From Aquabacterium sp. (GTDB taxonomy: Bacteria; Pseudomonadota; Gammaproteobacteria; Burkholderiales; Burkholderiaceae_C): a stretch of DNA of 64,000 nt. Positions 34,983-44,013 of this stretch are shown one piece after another. Where the stretch lies: NCBI RefSeq assembly GCF_016195855.1, contig NZ_JACPYU010000012.1:182434-246433 (forward strand), in the 5' to 3' direction. Made by a program: the position numbers and the translations under genes. Every line of letters starts with the position of its first letter. The stretch's first letter is position 1. Below the pieces are notes generated by a model. The model made no database searches. It was not told the origin of the DNA and saw only the letters and a program-made list of their open reading frames with translations.

Positions 34983-36353
34983 TCAGAACTGGTTGGACGC
35001 GCGAGCGTAGGCCACGGAGCCAATGTTGCTGTGGGCCGTGGTGCCCAGGAGCTTGTCAGTCGCCCAGATGTAGGTGGACGCATAAGCCACGTCTGCTGTG
35101 TCGCGACCAGCATAGGTGGACGAATTGCAGTACAGCACGGAAGAATTGTTCTTGACACCGTCAGGGGTCATCATCGGATAGGCCTTGGTGAGATCCTTTT
35201 CGCAGAACTGCTTGTCGCTGACATACGAGGCGCTGAGTGCGAGTGAACGAACAAGCTGCTGAGCGTCCACAAAGGCGTAGTCGCGCCCCTGGTTGACATA
35301 GTCTTGCAGGCCACGCAGACCCGTGTCCTTGTCACCGATCTTCAAGGTCTTGTTGAAGTCCTGAACGATCTTCTGCATGTCCCCATTGCAAGGCGGCGCA
35401 GCCGAGTTGTCGCTACGGACGCTCGCATCACACGATGTGGTCGCACCCGACATCTGGCTGACGGCGTAGGGGGAGAAGCCCAGGTCAGCCACACCGACCA
35501 CGATCACCTTGGCACCACTGTTGATGATCGGCTTGATGACCCCGGCCAATTGGTCCGCGAGCAACTTGGCCTGGTAACGCTTGGCATCCAGGGTGGCGTA
35601 AGTGTTGTTCGTTAACAGGGTGTAGAGATCGTTCTGCCCCACCCACACCGTCACCAGGGCCCCTTTGCCCAAGGGCGCGTCGGCTTGGGCCGCATTCAAC
35701 TGACCTTGCAATTGGGACACCGTGGCCCCCTCGCTGGCATAGGTCCGGGCACCCGGGTAATCCAGGCCGCACCCATTGGGGTCATTGCGAAAACCCAAGC
35801 CGAACGAGCGGGCAACTGCCTGGATCCAGTTGGCGGATGCATTGCACCCATAAAAAAGCCCGATCGTCCTCTTTGCCTGCGATTGAGGCCCTGTGACGCC
35901 ATCAGTAACCGAACCCAAGGTGATCATCGTCACCAGGTTGATACGCTCATCTACCGTGCCGAAATGGTATCCAATCCCCAATGGGTTGGTGGTGCTGGAG
36001 GGCGACGTGGCCACGAAAGTTGTCATATCCGGGTCCGCCAACAGATTCGCGTCCAGGCACAAGGTGCTGCCCGTCTGCGTCGTATCGCTACAGACCGCCG
36101 AGGTGTCGCTCACGGTGCTGACCGGGTTGATCGTATAGACCAGGCCCTTAACCACATAGCCACCGCTGCTCGCCAAGGTATACGTTGCCAAAGCGCTGTT
36201 TTCATCGCCCAACGCCACCACGCGCTCCGGCACGTAGTCCTTGGCACGATTGCCCCCACCACAGCCCACCAGGGTCAGGGCGGAACAGACCACAGCCGCC
36301 AGGCCTAGCAGGCGCAGGGACTTGGGGCTCTCAGAGGCAGCAACACGAAACAT
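34983..36353 (-). CDS. SGNH/GDSL-like hydrolase lipoprotein
   Basis: A 456-residue exported lipoprotein. The start at 36353 gives a signal of about 30 residues with the lipobox LVGC (Cys31). Block I reads ALGDENSAL, a variant of GDSL in which the candidate catalytic Ser is at position 53. The VWVGQNDLYTLL segment matches the GxND block III. The C-terminal TTAHSNIGSVAYAR carries a candidate block V His. Several Cys pairs suggest disulfides. It is probably an outer-membrane-attached or secreted esterase, with substrate unknown. A terminator follows its stop. Confidence 0.75.
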   Translation of the reverse strand: MFRVAASESPKSLRLLGLAAVVCSALTLVGCGGGNRAKDYVPERVVALGDENSALATYTLASSGGYVVKGLVYTINPVSTVSDTSAVCSDTTQTGSTLCLDANLLADPDMTTFVATSPSSTTNPLGIGYHFGTVDERINLVTMITLGSVTDGVTGPQSQAKRTIGLFYGCNASANWIQAVARSFGLGFRNDPNGCGLDYPGARTYASEGATVSQLQGQLNAAQADAPLGKGALVTVWVGQNDLYTLLTNNTYATLDAKRYQAKLLADQLAGVIKPIINSGAKVIVVGVADLGFSPYAVSQMSGATTSCDASVRSDNSAAPPCNGDMQKIVQDFNKTLKIGDKDTGLRGLQDYVNQGRDYAFVDAQQLVRSLALSASYVSDKQFCEKDLTKAYPMMTPDGVKNNSSVLYCNSSTYAGRDTADVAYASTYIWATDKLLGTTAHSNIGSVAYARASNQF

Positions 36354-36466
36354 GAAATCTCCGTCAAACGGTCGGGTCAGGCGATCAAGCCCAGAGCATA
36401 ACGGCGCCCTGGAGCGTCGCAGAGTCTGCCACGTAAAGTAAGGCAATCAGGCTGGTGAGCCTATTT

Positions 36467-37525
36467 TCAGGATGCGGCGGCGCGGGCAAGGCGGTCGCGC
36501 ACGCCATCCCAGGCGGGGTCGTCGGGCGGGGTCTCCACCCAGATCAGCTCGACCCCGGTGGCGTCCAGCTCGCGCAGGTCGGCGAAGAGGTCTTGGGCGG
36601 CGGTCACGGCATCCCCGGGCATGGACCGGTGGACGATGGCCTTGTGCTTGGGGCGCCAGGCCCACAGGCTGCGCGAGTACACGGCGATGCGCGGGGCTTG
36701 ATGGGGGTCGCGGATGACGGCGGCGGAGAGCTCGGGCTCCATCACGTCCAGCGCGGCGTTGAGGCGCTCGTCGTCCATCAGGCGGACCTTGGCGCGCGGC
36801 GCGTAGTGCGACGCCAGGGTGCCCGAGGCCTTGGGGGCCAATGGGTCCGGCGCTTCGGGGCGCGACCACTGCACGGGCTCGCCCGCCACGGCCTCGATCT
36901 CGGCCAGCGTGAGCTTGCCGGGGCGCAGCAGCACGGGGTGCCCGCGCGAGCAGTCGATGATGGTGGACTCGATGCCCACGTCACAAGGGCCGCCTTCGAG
37001 CACCCAGACTTCGTCCAACCCTTCCCCCTGGTCCTTGAACTCTTCGACCACGTGTTCGGCCCGCGTGGGGCTGATGCGGCCAAAGCGGTTGGCGCTGGGC
37101 GCGGCCACGCCCAGGACATCGCGTTTGGCGCACTCGTCCAGCAGGGCGCGGGCGACCGGGTGGTCCGGGCAGCGCAGGCCGATGGTGTCCTGCCCGCCTG
37201 CCGCCGCGGTGGCGATCTCGGGGTTGCGGGGCACGATCACGGTCAGGGGGCCCGGCCAGAAAGCGGCGGTCAGGCGCTGCGCCACGGGCGGGAAGGCCGA
37301 GACAAAGCTCAGGGCCGCGGCCTGGTTGGGCACGTGCACGATCAAGGGGTGATCGGCCGGGCGGCCCTTGGCGGCGAAGATGCGCGCCACGGCGGCATCG
37401 TCATCGGCGCGGGCGGCCAGGCCATAGACCGTCTCGGTCGGCATGGCCAGCAGGCCACCGTCAACCAGGCGCTGGGCAGCCAGCTCGATCGCATCGGCTT
37501 GTTGGGCGGGGTCGAGCAGGCGCAT
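36467..37525 (-). CDS. Sua5-type L-threonylcarbamoyladenylate synthase
   Basis: A 352-residue protein that makes threonylcarbamoyl-AMP from Thr, bicarbonate and ATP, the first step of t6A tRNA modification. It has a YrdC domain (LAMPTETVYGLAARADDD, then KGRPADHPLIVHV) and a C-terminal Sua5 domain, so it is the long Sua5 type. Start 37525 is chosen because the frame continues upstream into purK for 81 codons without homology. It follows purK by 35 bases in the same direction. tsaB is nearby on the same strand. Confidence 0.92.
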   Translation of the reverse strand: MRLLDPAQQADAIELAAQRLVDGGLLAMPTETVYGLAARADDDAAVARIFAAKGRPADHPLIVHVPNQAAALSFVSAFPPVAQRLTAAFWPGPLTVIVPRNPEIATAAAGGQDTIGLRCPDHPVARALLDECAKRDVLGVAAPSANRFGRISPTRAEHVVEEFKDQGEGLDEVWVLEGGPCDVGIESTIIDCSRGHPVLLRPGKLTLAEIEAVAGEPVQWSRPEAPDPLAPKASGTLASHYAPRAKVRLMDDERLNAALDVMEPELSAAVIRDPHQAPRIAVYSRSLWAWRPKHKAIVHRSMPGDAVTAAQDLFADLRELDATGVELIWVETPPDDPAWDGVRDRLARAAAS

Positions 37526-37560
37526 GGACGTGGTCGTTCGGGTAGGAAGGCAGCGGTGGA

Positions 37561-38733
37561 TCAGAACGGCGCAATGCCAAGGATGGCGGCGGCGCGCAAG
37601 GCCACGGCCTTGGCGGCTTCGGGTGTGGCGCCGGTCACCGTCAGGTGACCCATCTTGCGGCCCTGACGGGCCTCGGTCTTGCCATACAGGTGCAGGTGGG
37701 TGCCGCTCAGCGCCAGCACGGCGGCCCAGTCCGGCTCCTGCTGCGTCATGGCGCCATGGGGGAACCACAGGTCACCCAACAGGTTGAGCATCAGGCAGGG
37801 GCTGTGCAGCACGGGCTCGACCAGCGGCAGGCCGGTCATGGCGCGCACCTGCAGCTCGAACTGGGACACATCACATGCGTCGATGGTGTGGTGGCCGGAG
37901 TTGTGCGGGCGCGGCGCCATTTCGTTGGCGACGATACGGCCATCGGCCAGCACGAAGAACTCGATGCACAGCACGCCCACGTAGTCCATGGACGCGGCGA
38001 TCTTGTGGGCGGACGCATAAGCCTGCTGCGACACGGCTTCGGTCACATTGGGCGCGGGCACGGTGGTCACGGCCAGGATGCCGTCGCGGTGCAGGTTCTG
38101 CTGCAGCGGGAAGTGCACGACCTGGCCATCGCGGCCACGCGCCACCAGCACGCTGACTTCATACGCCAGGGGCAGCATCTTTTCGAGCACGCAGCCCACG
38201 CGCTGCAACTCGTCCCAGGCGGCGATGAGCTCTGCACGGGTCTTGACGCGGATCTGGCCCTTGCCGTCGTAGCCCAGGCGGGCGGTTTTCAGGATGCCGG
38301 GCAGCAGGTCGTCACTGACAGCGGCCAGTTGCGCGGGGGTCTCGATCAGGGCGTGCGGGGCGCAGTCCACACCGCAGCCCACGAAATGGGCCTTCTCGCG
38401 GGCGCGGTCCTGGCAGATGGCCACCGCGCTGCCGGCCGGGGCCACGGGGCGCGTCTCGGCCAGCTTGTCCAGCGCCTGGGCAGGCACGTTCTCGAACTCG
38501 GTGGTGATGGCGGCCGACACCTTGGCCAGCTCGGCCAGGCCAGCAGCGTCCAAGTAGGCGGTCTGGATGTGGGCGTGCGACACCAGGCCGGCGGGGCTGC
38601 TGGGGTCGGCGTCGAGCACGGCGGTGCGGTAGCCCATGGCCTGCGCAGCGTGCACGAACATGCGGCCCAACTGGCCGCCGCCCATCACGCCCAGGGTGGC
38701 ACCGGGCAGGATCACGTCTTTGTTGACCGTCAT
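37561..38733 (-). CDS. purK: PurK, N5-carboxyaminoimidazole ribonucleotide synthase
   Basis: A 390-residue ATP-grasp enzyme of purine synthesis. Signatures are [19 protein letters not shown] at the N-terminus, [11 protein letters not shown] (ATP-binding), [24 protein letters not shown] and [18 protein letters not shown]. It overlaps purE by 4 bases (ATGA), forming a typical purEK pair. Its product is the substrate of PurE. Confidence 0.96.
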   Translation of the reverse strand: MTVNKDVILPGATLGVMGGGQLGRMFVHAAQAMGYRTAVLDADPSSPAGLVSHAHIQTAYLDAAGLAELAKVSAAITTEFENVPAQALDKLAETRPVAPAGSAVAICQDRAREKAHFVGCGVDCAPHALIETPAQLAAVSDDLLPGILKTARLGYDGKGQIRVKTRAELIAAWDELQRVGCVLEKMLPLAYEVSVLVARGRDGQVVHFPLQQNLHRDGILAVTTVPAPNVTEAVSQQAYASAHKIAASMDYVGVLCIEFFVLADGRIVANEMAPRPHNSGHHTIDACDVSQFELQVRAMTGLPLVEPVLHSPCLMLNLLGDLWFPHGAMTQQEPDWAAVLALSGTHLHLYGKTEARQGRKMGHLTVTGATPEAAKAVALRAAAILGIAPF

Positions 38734-39275
38734 GCCTTGGTGTCCATGGTCAGGTCCTTGGTCATGGCACGGGCGACTTCGGTCTGGCGTGCGCGGAAGG
38801 CATCCAGCTTGGCGCGCAAGGCAGCATCACCATGGGCCAGCATGGCCACGGCGAACAAGGCCGCATTGCCCGCACCAGCCGTGCCGATGGCAAAGGTGGC
38901 CACGGGGATGCCTTTGGGCATCTGCACGATGGAGTGCAGGGAGTCCACGCCTTGCAGATGGCGGGATGGCACCGGCACGCCCAGCACGGGCACCGTGGTC
39001 TTGGCGGCCAGCATGCCCGGCAGGTGGGCGGCGCCGCCCGCACCAGCGATGATGGCGACCAGGCCACGGTCGGCCGCGGCTTCGGCGTAGCGGAACATGT
39101 CGTCCGGCATGCGGTGAGCCGAGACCACCTGCGCCTCGAAAGGCACGCCGAACTCGGTCAGAATGTCGGCAGCATGGCGCATGACGTCCCAGTCGCTGCT
39201 GGAACCCATCACCACACCCACTTTCACAGTGTTCACGCCAGTCGTGTCAGTCACGGCTTGATCCTTTTTCGTCAA
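38730..39275 (-). CDS. purE: PurE, N5-carboxyaminoimidazole ribonucleotide mutase
   Basis: A 181-residue protein with the class I PurE signature [31 protein letters not shown] and [13 protein letters not shown]. It converts N5-CAIR to CAIR in purine synthesis. The N-terminal 15 residues are an extension. It diverges from cnoX with 77 bases between; any promoters for both lie there. Confidence 0.96.
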   Translation of the reverse strand: MTKKDQAVTDTTGVNTVKVGVVMGSSSDWDVMRHAADILTEFGVPFEAQVVSAHRMPDDMFRYAEAAADRGLVAIIAGAGGAAHLPGMLAAKTTVPVLGVPVPSRHLQGVDSLHSIVQMPKGIPVATFAIGTAGAGNAALFAVAMLAHGDAALRAKLDAFRARQTEVARAMTKDLTMDTKA

Positions 39276-39352
39276 ATCGACTCATCAAACCCCGGATTTT
39301 AGGCGTTGGCCCGCCAGCCGCCCACCTTCATCCTCGCAAAGATCTGCCCAAC

Positions 39353-40330
39353 ATGATCGACATCACGCTCGAAAACTTCGAATCCGACCTGATCACCACC
39401 TCGATGCAGGTGCCCGTGCTGCTCGATATCTGGGCCGAGTGGTGCGGCCCCTGCAAGTCGCTGGGCCCGGTTCTGGAGCGCCTGGAAGAAGAATACGCCG
39501 GCCGTTTCATGCTCGCCAAGGTCAATGCCGACGAGCAGCAGGAAATCGCCGGGCAGCTGTCGCAGATGTTCGGGGTGCGCTCGATCCCGTTTTGCGTGAT
39601 GTTCGTGGGTGGCCAGCCGGTGGACGGCTTTGTGGGCGCCCTGCCGGCCGAGAAGATCCGCGAGTTCCTGGACAAACATGTGCCGGGCGAAGGCGAGATC
39701 GCCTCGGCGGAAGAAACCACTGAAGCAGAGGAGCTGGCCGAAGAGGGCGACCTGGACACGGCCGCCGCCAAGCTGGAAGACGCCCTGGCCAAGGACCCGA
39801 ACAACGACGAGGCCCGCTATGACCTGATCAAGCTGCTGCTCAGCGAAGGCCAGGTGGAAGCGGCCAAGCACGTGTTCCTGCCGATCGCGGGCCGCGCCAC
39901 GGGGCCGGTGCCGGAAGCCCGCCCTCTGGCCTTCAGCCGCTATATCTCGGCCGTGCAGGCGGCGCGCCAGGGCCGTGCCCCGCAGGAGCTGGAAGCGGCC
40001 ATCAGCGCCAACAAGCGTGACTTTGCCGCCCGCTTCGAGCTGGCGCAGCTGTTCTGGGCCGCCAGCCAGCCCACCATGGCGATGGACGAGCTGCTGGAGA
40101 TCATCATGCGCGACAAGGCCTGGAACGAGGAGCTGCCGCGCAAGACCTATGTGGCCATCCTGGAAGTGATGACCAAGCCGCAGCCCAAGCCGGTGGCGGG
40201 CAAGCCCGTGGCCGGTGCACCGGGCGCGCAAGACAAGCCCAAGCTGGAGATTGCCGGCAAGGTCGAGATCACGGGCAATGACCCGGTGATCGACCAGTAC
40301 CGCCGCAAGTTGAGCATGGCGCTGTTCTGA
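39353..40330 (+). CDS. cnoX: CnoX/YbbN-like thioredoxin-TPR protein
   Basis: A 325-residue protein with an N-terminal thioredoxin domain (about 1-112) and a C-terminal TPR-like helical domain (about 120-230), then a Lys/Pro/Ala-rich tail. The active site is WCGPC with the cis-Pro segment SIPF, so redox activity is expected; E. coli CnoX has a non-redox variant. Family members act as chaperones under oxidative stress, handing clients to GroEL and DnaK. The helical domain begins after an acidic linker (GEIASAEETTEAEELAEEG). Confidence 0.88.
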   Translation: MIDITLENFESDLITTSMQVPVLLDIWAEWCGPCKSLGPVLERLEEEYAGRFMLAKVNADEQQEIAGQLSQMFGVRSIPFCVMFVGGQPVDGFVGALPAEKIREFLDKHVPGEGEIASAEETTEAEELAEEGDLDTAAAKLEDALAKDPNNDEARYDLIKLLLSEGQVEAAKHVFLPIAGRATGPVPEARPLAFSRYISAVQAARQGRAPQELEAAISANKRDFAARFELAQLFWAASQPTMAMDELLEIIMRDKAWNEELPRKTYVAILEVMTKPQPKPVAGKPVAGAPGAQDKPKLEIAGKVEITGNDPVIDQYRRKLSMALF

Positions 40331-40338
40331 AGCCGAGG

Positions 40339-40374
40339 CGCGTCACCGCCAACGCCGACGCCGACGCCGACGCG
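40339..40374. repeat. CGCCGA micro-repeat with flanking short inverted arms
   Basis: Three copies of CGCCGA (40353-40370) lie between cnoX and the PETase-like gene. CGCGTC (40339-40344) is complementary to GACGCG (40369-40374). It could form a hairpin after cnoX, but without a T-tract. It may simply be repeat slippage. Confidence 0.5.
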
Positions 40375-40456
40375 TAAACACCTAGCGTTAAATCAGCGTC
40401 GGCACCTCTAGCATGGTGTTCATCCGTACGTGTTTGAACAAAGAGGAGAACCAGCC

Positions 40457-41338
40457 ATGCCAGCCACGCCACCACGCAGCGGGAAGCCGCTGACGCGCCT
40501 CGCCCTCAGCGTCAGCGCCCTCATCCTGTCCATGAGCGCCCAGGCCGCCGATTTCGAGCGCGGCCCGGCCCCAACAGACAGCGCCCTGCAAGCCAACGGC
40601 CCCTTCGCGATCGCCACCACCACCATCGCCAAACCCGATGGCTACGGCAGCGCCACCGTCTACTTCCCGCGCGATACCAGCCAGGGCAAGTTCGGTCTGG
40701 TTGTGCTGACACCGGGGTTCCTGGGCGTGCCCAGCTACTACCAGTGGCTGGCCGAACGCGTGGCCACGCATGGTTTCGTGGTGGTCAACATCGGTACCAG
40801 CACCATCTTTGACGTGCCCGACGCGCGCGCCCGCGAAATGGCCGCCGCGCTCAAACAGGTGGCAGCCCTGGCTGCCCTGCCCGACACGCCTTTCGGCAGC
40901 GCCACGGACTCCAGCCGCCGCGCCCTGATGGGCCACTCGGCAGGTGGCGGCGGCACGCTCACGGCAGCCCTCAAGGACCCAATGCTCAAAGCCGCGATCC
41001 CGATGACCCCGGCCACCACGGGCTCGGACTTCTCCGCCATCACCGTGCCCACGATGATCCTGGCGTGCGAGAAGGACGCCATCGCGCCCAACAAGACCTT
41101 CTCGGCCAAGTACTACGCCTCGCTCAGCCCCGACATCAACCACGCCTACCTGGAAGTGGCTGGCGCCGATCACCTGTGCCCGCTGTCGCTGGCCAAGGAC
41201 AGTGTGCAAAACACCGTGGGCAAGACCGTGATCAGCTGGCTCAAGCGCTATGTGGACGAGGACAAGCGCTACGAGCCCTTCATCACCGGCGCAGGCACCC
41301 CGACCTACTCCAAGGTGGACGTGCAGATCGGGCGATGA
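40457..41338 (+). CDS. Secreted PETase-like polyester hydrolase homologue (alpha/beta hydrolase)
   Basis: A 293-residue exported hydrolase with a signal peptide cleaved near AQA-AD (residue 30). It resembles the dienelactone-hydrolase/cutinase-type family of Ideonella PETase: RGPAPTDSALQANGPF, then KPDGYGSATVYFP, THGFVVVNI, GHSAGGGGT and VPTMILACEKDAIAP. The triad is Ser161 (GHSAG), Asp207 and His239. Only two Cys occur, Cys204 and Cys241, exactly where the PETase-specific disulfide near the active site lies; the usual C-terminal disulfide is absent. The substrate-cleft residues differ: PETase Tyr87, Trp159, Met161 and Trp185 correspond to Phe88, His160, Ala162 and Ala186. Start at 40457 follows AGGAG by eight bases. 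Activity on polyesters is not shown. Confidence 0.85.
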   Translation: MPATPPRSGKPLTRLALSVSALILSMSAQAADFERGPAPTDSALQANGPFAIATTTIAKPDGYGSATVYFPRDTSQGKFGLVVLTPGFLGVPSYYQWLAERVATHGFVVVNIGTSTIFDVPDARAREMAAALKQVAALAALPDTPFGSATDSSRRALMGHSAGGGGTLTAALKDPMLKAAIPMTPATTGSDFSAITVPTMILACEKDAIAPNKTFSAKYYASLSPDINHAYLEVAGADHLCPLSLAKDSVQNTVGKTVISWLKRYVDEDKRYEPFITGAGTPTYSKVDVQIGR

Positions 41339-41426
41339 AGGAGGCACCATGGGATGCCAGGGCCAGCCACACCATGGCGCGGTCTTTCATGGACAATGGG
41401 CCGCACCTTGATCAGCCCACGTGCCC

Positions 41427-42380
41427 ATGAATGTGCCCATGATCTCCACGGAGCTTGTCACCCTGCCGGCCAACGGTGCCGAGCAACCCTTCCTGAACTG
41501 CCGTGTGGCGGGCCCCAAGGGCGCACCGCTGCTGCTGTTCCTGCACGGCTTCCCGGAAGCCGCTTTCGTATGGGATGAGCTGCTGGCGCACTTCAGTGAG
41601 CACTACCGCTGCGTGGCGCCCAATCTGCGCGGCTATCCAGGCTCTTATGCACCGGCAGACGTCAAGGCGTATCGAGCCCAGGTGGTGCTGGGTGACCTGA
41701 TCGCGCTGATCCGCCAGCAAGCCGTCACACCGGATACACCGGCCGCCGCCGTGATCGCCCATGACTGGGGTGGCGCACTGGCCTGGGGGCTGGCCGCAGC
41801 GGCGCCGCAATGCATGCAGCGGCTGGTCATCCTCAACGCCCCGCATCCGGGCCTCTTCCTGGCTGCGCTGCGCGACGACCCCACCCAGCAAGCCGCCAGC
41901 AGCTACATGAACCTGCTGCGCCAACCCGGTATCGAGCCTCAACTGAGCGCCAATGACTTCGAGCAGATGTGGGCCTTCTTCGAACGCTTTGGTGGCGCCA
42001 CCTGGCTGACGCCGGGCCTGCGCGCGCAATACAGGCAAGCCTGGTCGGCCACCCCCACACCGATCGATGGCGTGGCCACGGCCAGTTCTGCCCTCACCGG
42101 CCCACTGAACTACTACCGTGCGTCGCCCTTGCATCCCCCCTCATCGCCCTCCGACCCGATCAACACGCTGCAATTGCCCGACGCGCTGCTGCAGGTCAAC
42201 GTGCCCACCAGCGTGATCTGGGGGGAGGCTGACACAGCACTGCCGCCCAGCCTGCTCGATGGCCTGGAACGCCACGTGCCTGATCTGCACATCACACGCC
42301 TGCCTCGTGCCACGCACTGGCTGGTGCACGAAGCACCCGCTGAGGTGCGCGCGGCCATCACGGCGGCGCTGCATCGATGA
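41427..42380 (+). CDS. Epoxide-hydrolase-like alpha/beta hydrolase
   Basis: A 317-residue (approximate) enzyme with HGFPE as oxyanion motif, then a nucleophile elbow AHDWGGALAWG in which Asp is the nucleophile, as in epoxide hydrolases and related dehalogenases. A cap domain contains GPLNYYRA with Tyr candidates, and the acid and His are in WGEADTALPP and RATHWLVHE. HGFP fits epoxide hydrolases better than haloalkane dehalogenases, which tend to have HGNP. Possible starts are GTG 41421, ATG 41427 or ATG 41439; none has a good ribosome binding site. It is 88 bases after the PETase-like gene. Confidence 0.82.
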   Translation: MNVPMISTELVTLPANGAEQPFLNCRVAGPKGAPLLLFLHGFPEAAFVWDELLAHFSEHYRCVAPNLRGYPGSYAPADVKAYRAQVVLGDLIALIRQQAVTPDTPAAAVIAHDWGGALAWGLAAAAPQCMQRLVILNAPHPGLFLAALRDDPTQQAASSYMNLLRQPGIEPQLSANDFEQMWAFFERFGGATWLTPGLRAQYRQAWSATPTPIDGVATASSALTGPLNYYRASPLHPPSSPSDPINTLQLPDALLQVNVPTSVIWGEADTALPPSLLDGLERHVPDLHITRLPRATHWLVHEAPAEVRAAITAALHR

Positions 42381-42439
42381 ACGGGTACCCGCACATCAAA
42401 CGACACCATTGCCAGCCCCATCACCACCAACCTCATCCG

Positions 42440-43300
42440 ATGCCCACCATGCCCATCGCCCCCCTGATCTCCGCGGAAGAACTGCAACAAGCCCTGCCCC
42501 GGCACGATCAGGACTGGCTGCTCATCGATTGCCGCTTCAACCTGGGCAACACCGCGGCCGGCGAAACGGCTTACGCGCAAGGCCATGTGGCAGGCGCGCT
42601 GTATGCCCATCTGGACCGGGACCTGTCCGGCCCCAAGACGGGCACCAATGGCCGCCACCCCCTGCCCGCCCCCGAGGCTTTTGAGCACACCGTGCAAAGC
42701 TGGGGCATCCAGCCCGGCACGCGCGTGGTCGCTTATGACGACGCAGGCGGCATGTTCGCTGCACGACTGTGGTGGTTGCTGCGCTGGGCTGGGTTTGAAC
42801 AGGTGCAGGTGCTCGATGGCGGCTGGCAGGCCTGGCTGGCTGCACAAGGACCTGTGGACACGCGCGCGGCGGCTCGCCCGCCCAGTGCGTTCAAGATCCA
42901 GCCACGCGCCAGCTGGGTGCTGCGTGCCGAACAGGTGCTCGCCAATCTGGGCCAAGCCGATCGCCAGGTGCTGATCGATGCGCGCGCACCCGACCGCTTC
43001 CGCGGCGAGAACGAAACCATGGACCCGGTGGGTGGCCACATCCCCGGCGCGCGCAACCGCTTCTTCCAGCTCAACCTGCAGCCCGATGGCCGCTTCAAGC
43101 CGGCAGACCAGTTGAAGGCCGAGTTCGAGGCCTTGCTGGCGGCAGCACCCATGGACACCGTCGTGCACCAGTGCGGCTCGGGCGTCACCGCCTGCCACAA
43201 CCTGCTGGCCATGGCCCAGGCCGGCCTGCCCGTGACCCGGCTGTACGCCGGCTCCTGGAGCGAGTGGTGCGCTGACCCGAGCCGGCCCGTCGAGCGCTGA
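42440..43300 (+). CDS. Thiosulfate/3-mercaptopyruvate sulfurtransferase
   Basis: A 286-residue protein of two rhodanese domains. The first (about residues 15-130) has DCRFNLGNTAAGETAYAQGHVAGA, and the second holds the active Cys in QCGSGVTACHNLL. CGSGVT is the 3-mercaptopyruvate sulfurtransferase-type loop. It transfers sulfur from thiosulfate or mercaptopyruvate to an acceptor such as cyanide or thioredoxin. An ATG at 42377 overlapping the hydrolase stop would add 21 His/Pro-rich residues; 42440 or 42449 is more likely. The start choice is uncertain. Confidence 0.88.
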   Translation: MPTMPIAPLISAEELQQALPRHDQDWLLIDCRFNLGNTAAGETAYAQGHVAGALYAHLDRDLSGPKTGTNGRHPLPAPEAFEHTVQSWGIQPGTRVVAYDDAGGMFAARLWWLLRWAGFEQVQVLDGGWQAWLAAQGPVDTRAAARPPSAFKIQPRASWVLRAEQVLANLGQADRQVLIDARAPDRFRGENETMDPVGGHIPGARNRFFQLNLQPDGRFKPADQLKAEFEALLAAAPMDTVVHQCGSGVTACHNLLAMAQAGLPVTRLYAGSWSEWCADPSRPVER

Positions 43301-43557
43301 CTTCGGCGCTGGATCCCGCGCCCCACCCTCCCCCTGAGCACCATCCCCAGCGGTCGTCACGCCACCGCTGAACGGTCGCGCTCGTCCGACGAACGGTTTT
43401 ACGCCAATCAAGCCCCGTGAACAGCTGCTCGCAACAAGACGTAAACCGCTTCTAAAGCGTCGGATTTGTCACGGTTATCCGGCCTTCCAGCCCTTGGGGG
43501 GCATCCCAGAATTCCTGTCGCGAGGACATCATTTCCTCAAGACAAGGGGTTTTGCGC

Positions 43558-44013
43558 ATGCACACATCCACCACTCAAGGGCCCGCCCGCCCAGCCATCA
43601 CCGGCTTCACGCTGGTCGAAATGCTGATCGTGATCGCCATGATCGGCATCCTGTCTGCCGTGGCGATCCCGGCCTACCGGGACTACAGCACACGCGGCAA
43701 GATCCCCGATGCCACGTCCAACCTGGCGCTCAAGCAATCCAAGCTGGAGCAGTGGTTCCAGGACCAGCGCAGCTACCTGGACGGCGCAGCCTGCGGCGGC
43801 GTGCCAGCAACCGACACCAGCTCAAGCAGCTACTTCACCTTCACCTGCACGGCCACCGCCACCACCTTCCTGCTCACGGCCACCGGTACCGGCGCCATGG
43901 CGGGCTTCGTGTACACGGTAGACCAGGACAACGCCCGCAATACCACCGCCGTCCCCAATGGCTGGACAGCCAAAAACGGCTGCTGGGTCTCAAAGAAGGG
44001 CGGCATATGCTGA
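43558..44013 (+). CDS. pilE: Type IV pilin-like protein (PilE/ComP type)
   Basis: A 151-residue prepilin with leader TGFTLVEMLIVIAMIGILSAVA and Glu5, then YRDYSTRGKIPDATSNL, typical of PilE-type proteins. A Cys pair near the C-terminus (NGCWVSKKGGIC) would form the usual D-loop disulfide. ATG at 43558 follows AAGGGG by eight bases. It starts the minor-pilin operon, overlapping fimT by seven bases. About 257 bases upstream (43301-43557) have no gene; no clear promoter was recognised there. Confidence 0.9.
   Translation: MHTSTTQGPARPAITGFTLVEMLIVIAMIGILSAVAIPAYRDYSTRGKIPDATSNLALKQSKLEQWFQDQRSYLDGAACGGVPATDTSSSSYFTFTCTATATTFLLTATGTGAMAGFVYTVDQDNARNTTAVPNGWTAKNGCWVSKKGGIC

Noticed and set aside
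40353..40370. CGCCGA repeats as a possible CRISPR or regulatory array
   Set aside because: Only three 6-base units without spacers; repeat slippage explains it.
43301..43557. Possible sigma54 promoter upstream of the minor-pilin operon
   Set aside because: I looked for a TGGCAC-N5-TTGC type element and did not find a convincing match, so no promoter is claimed.
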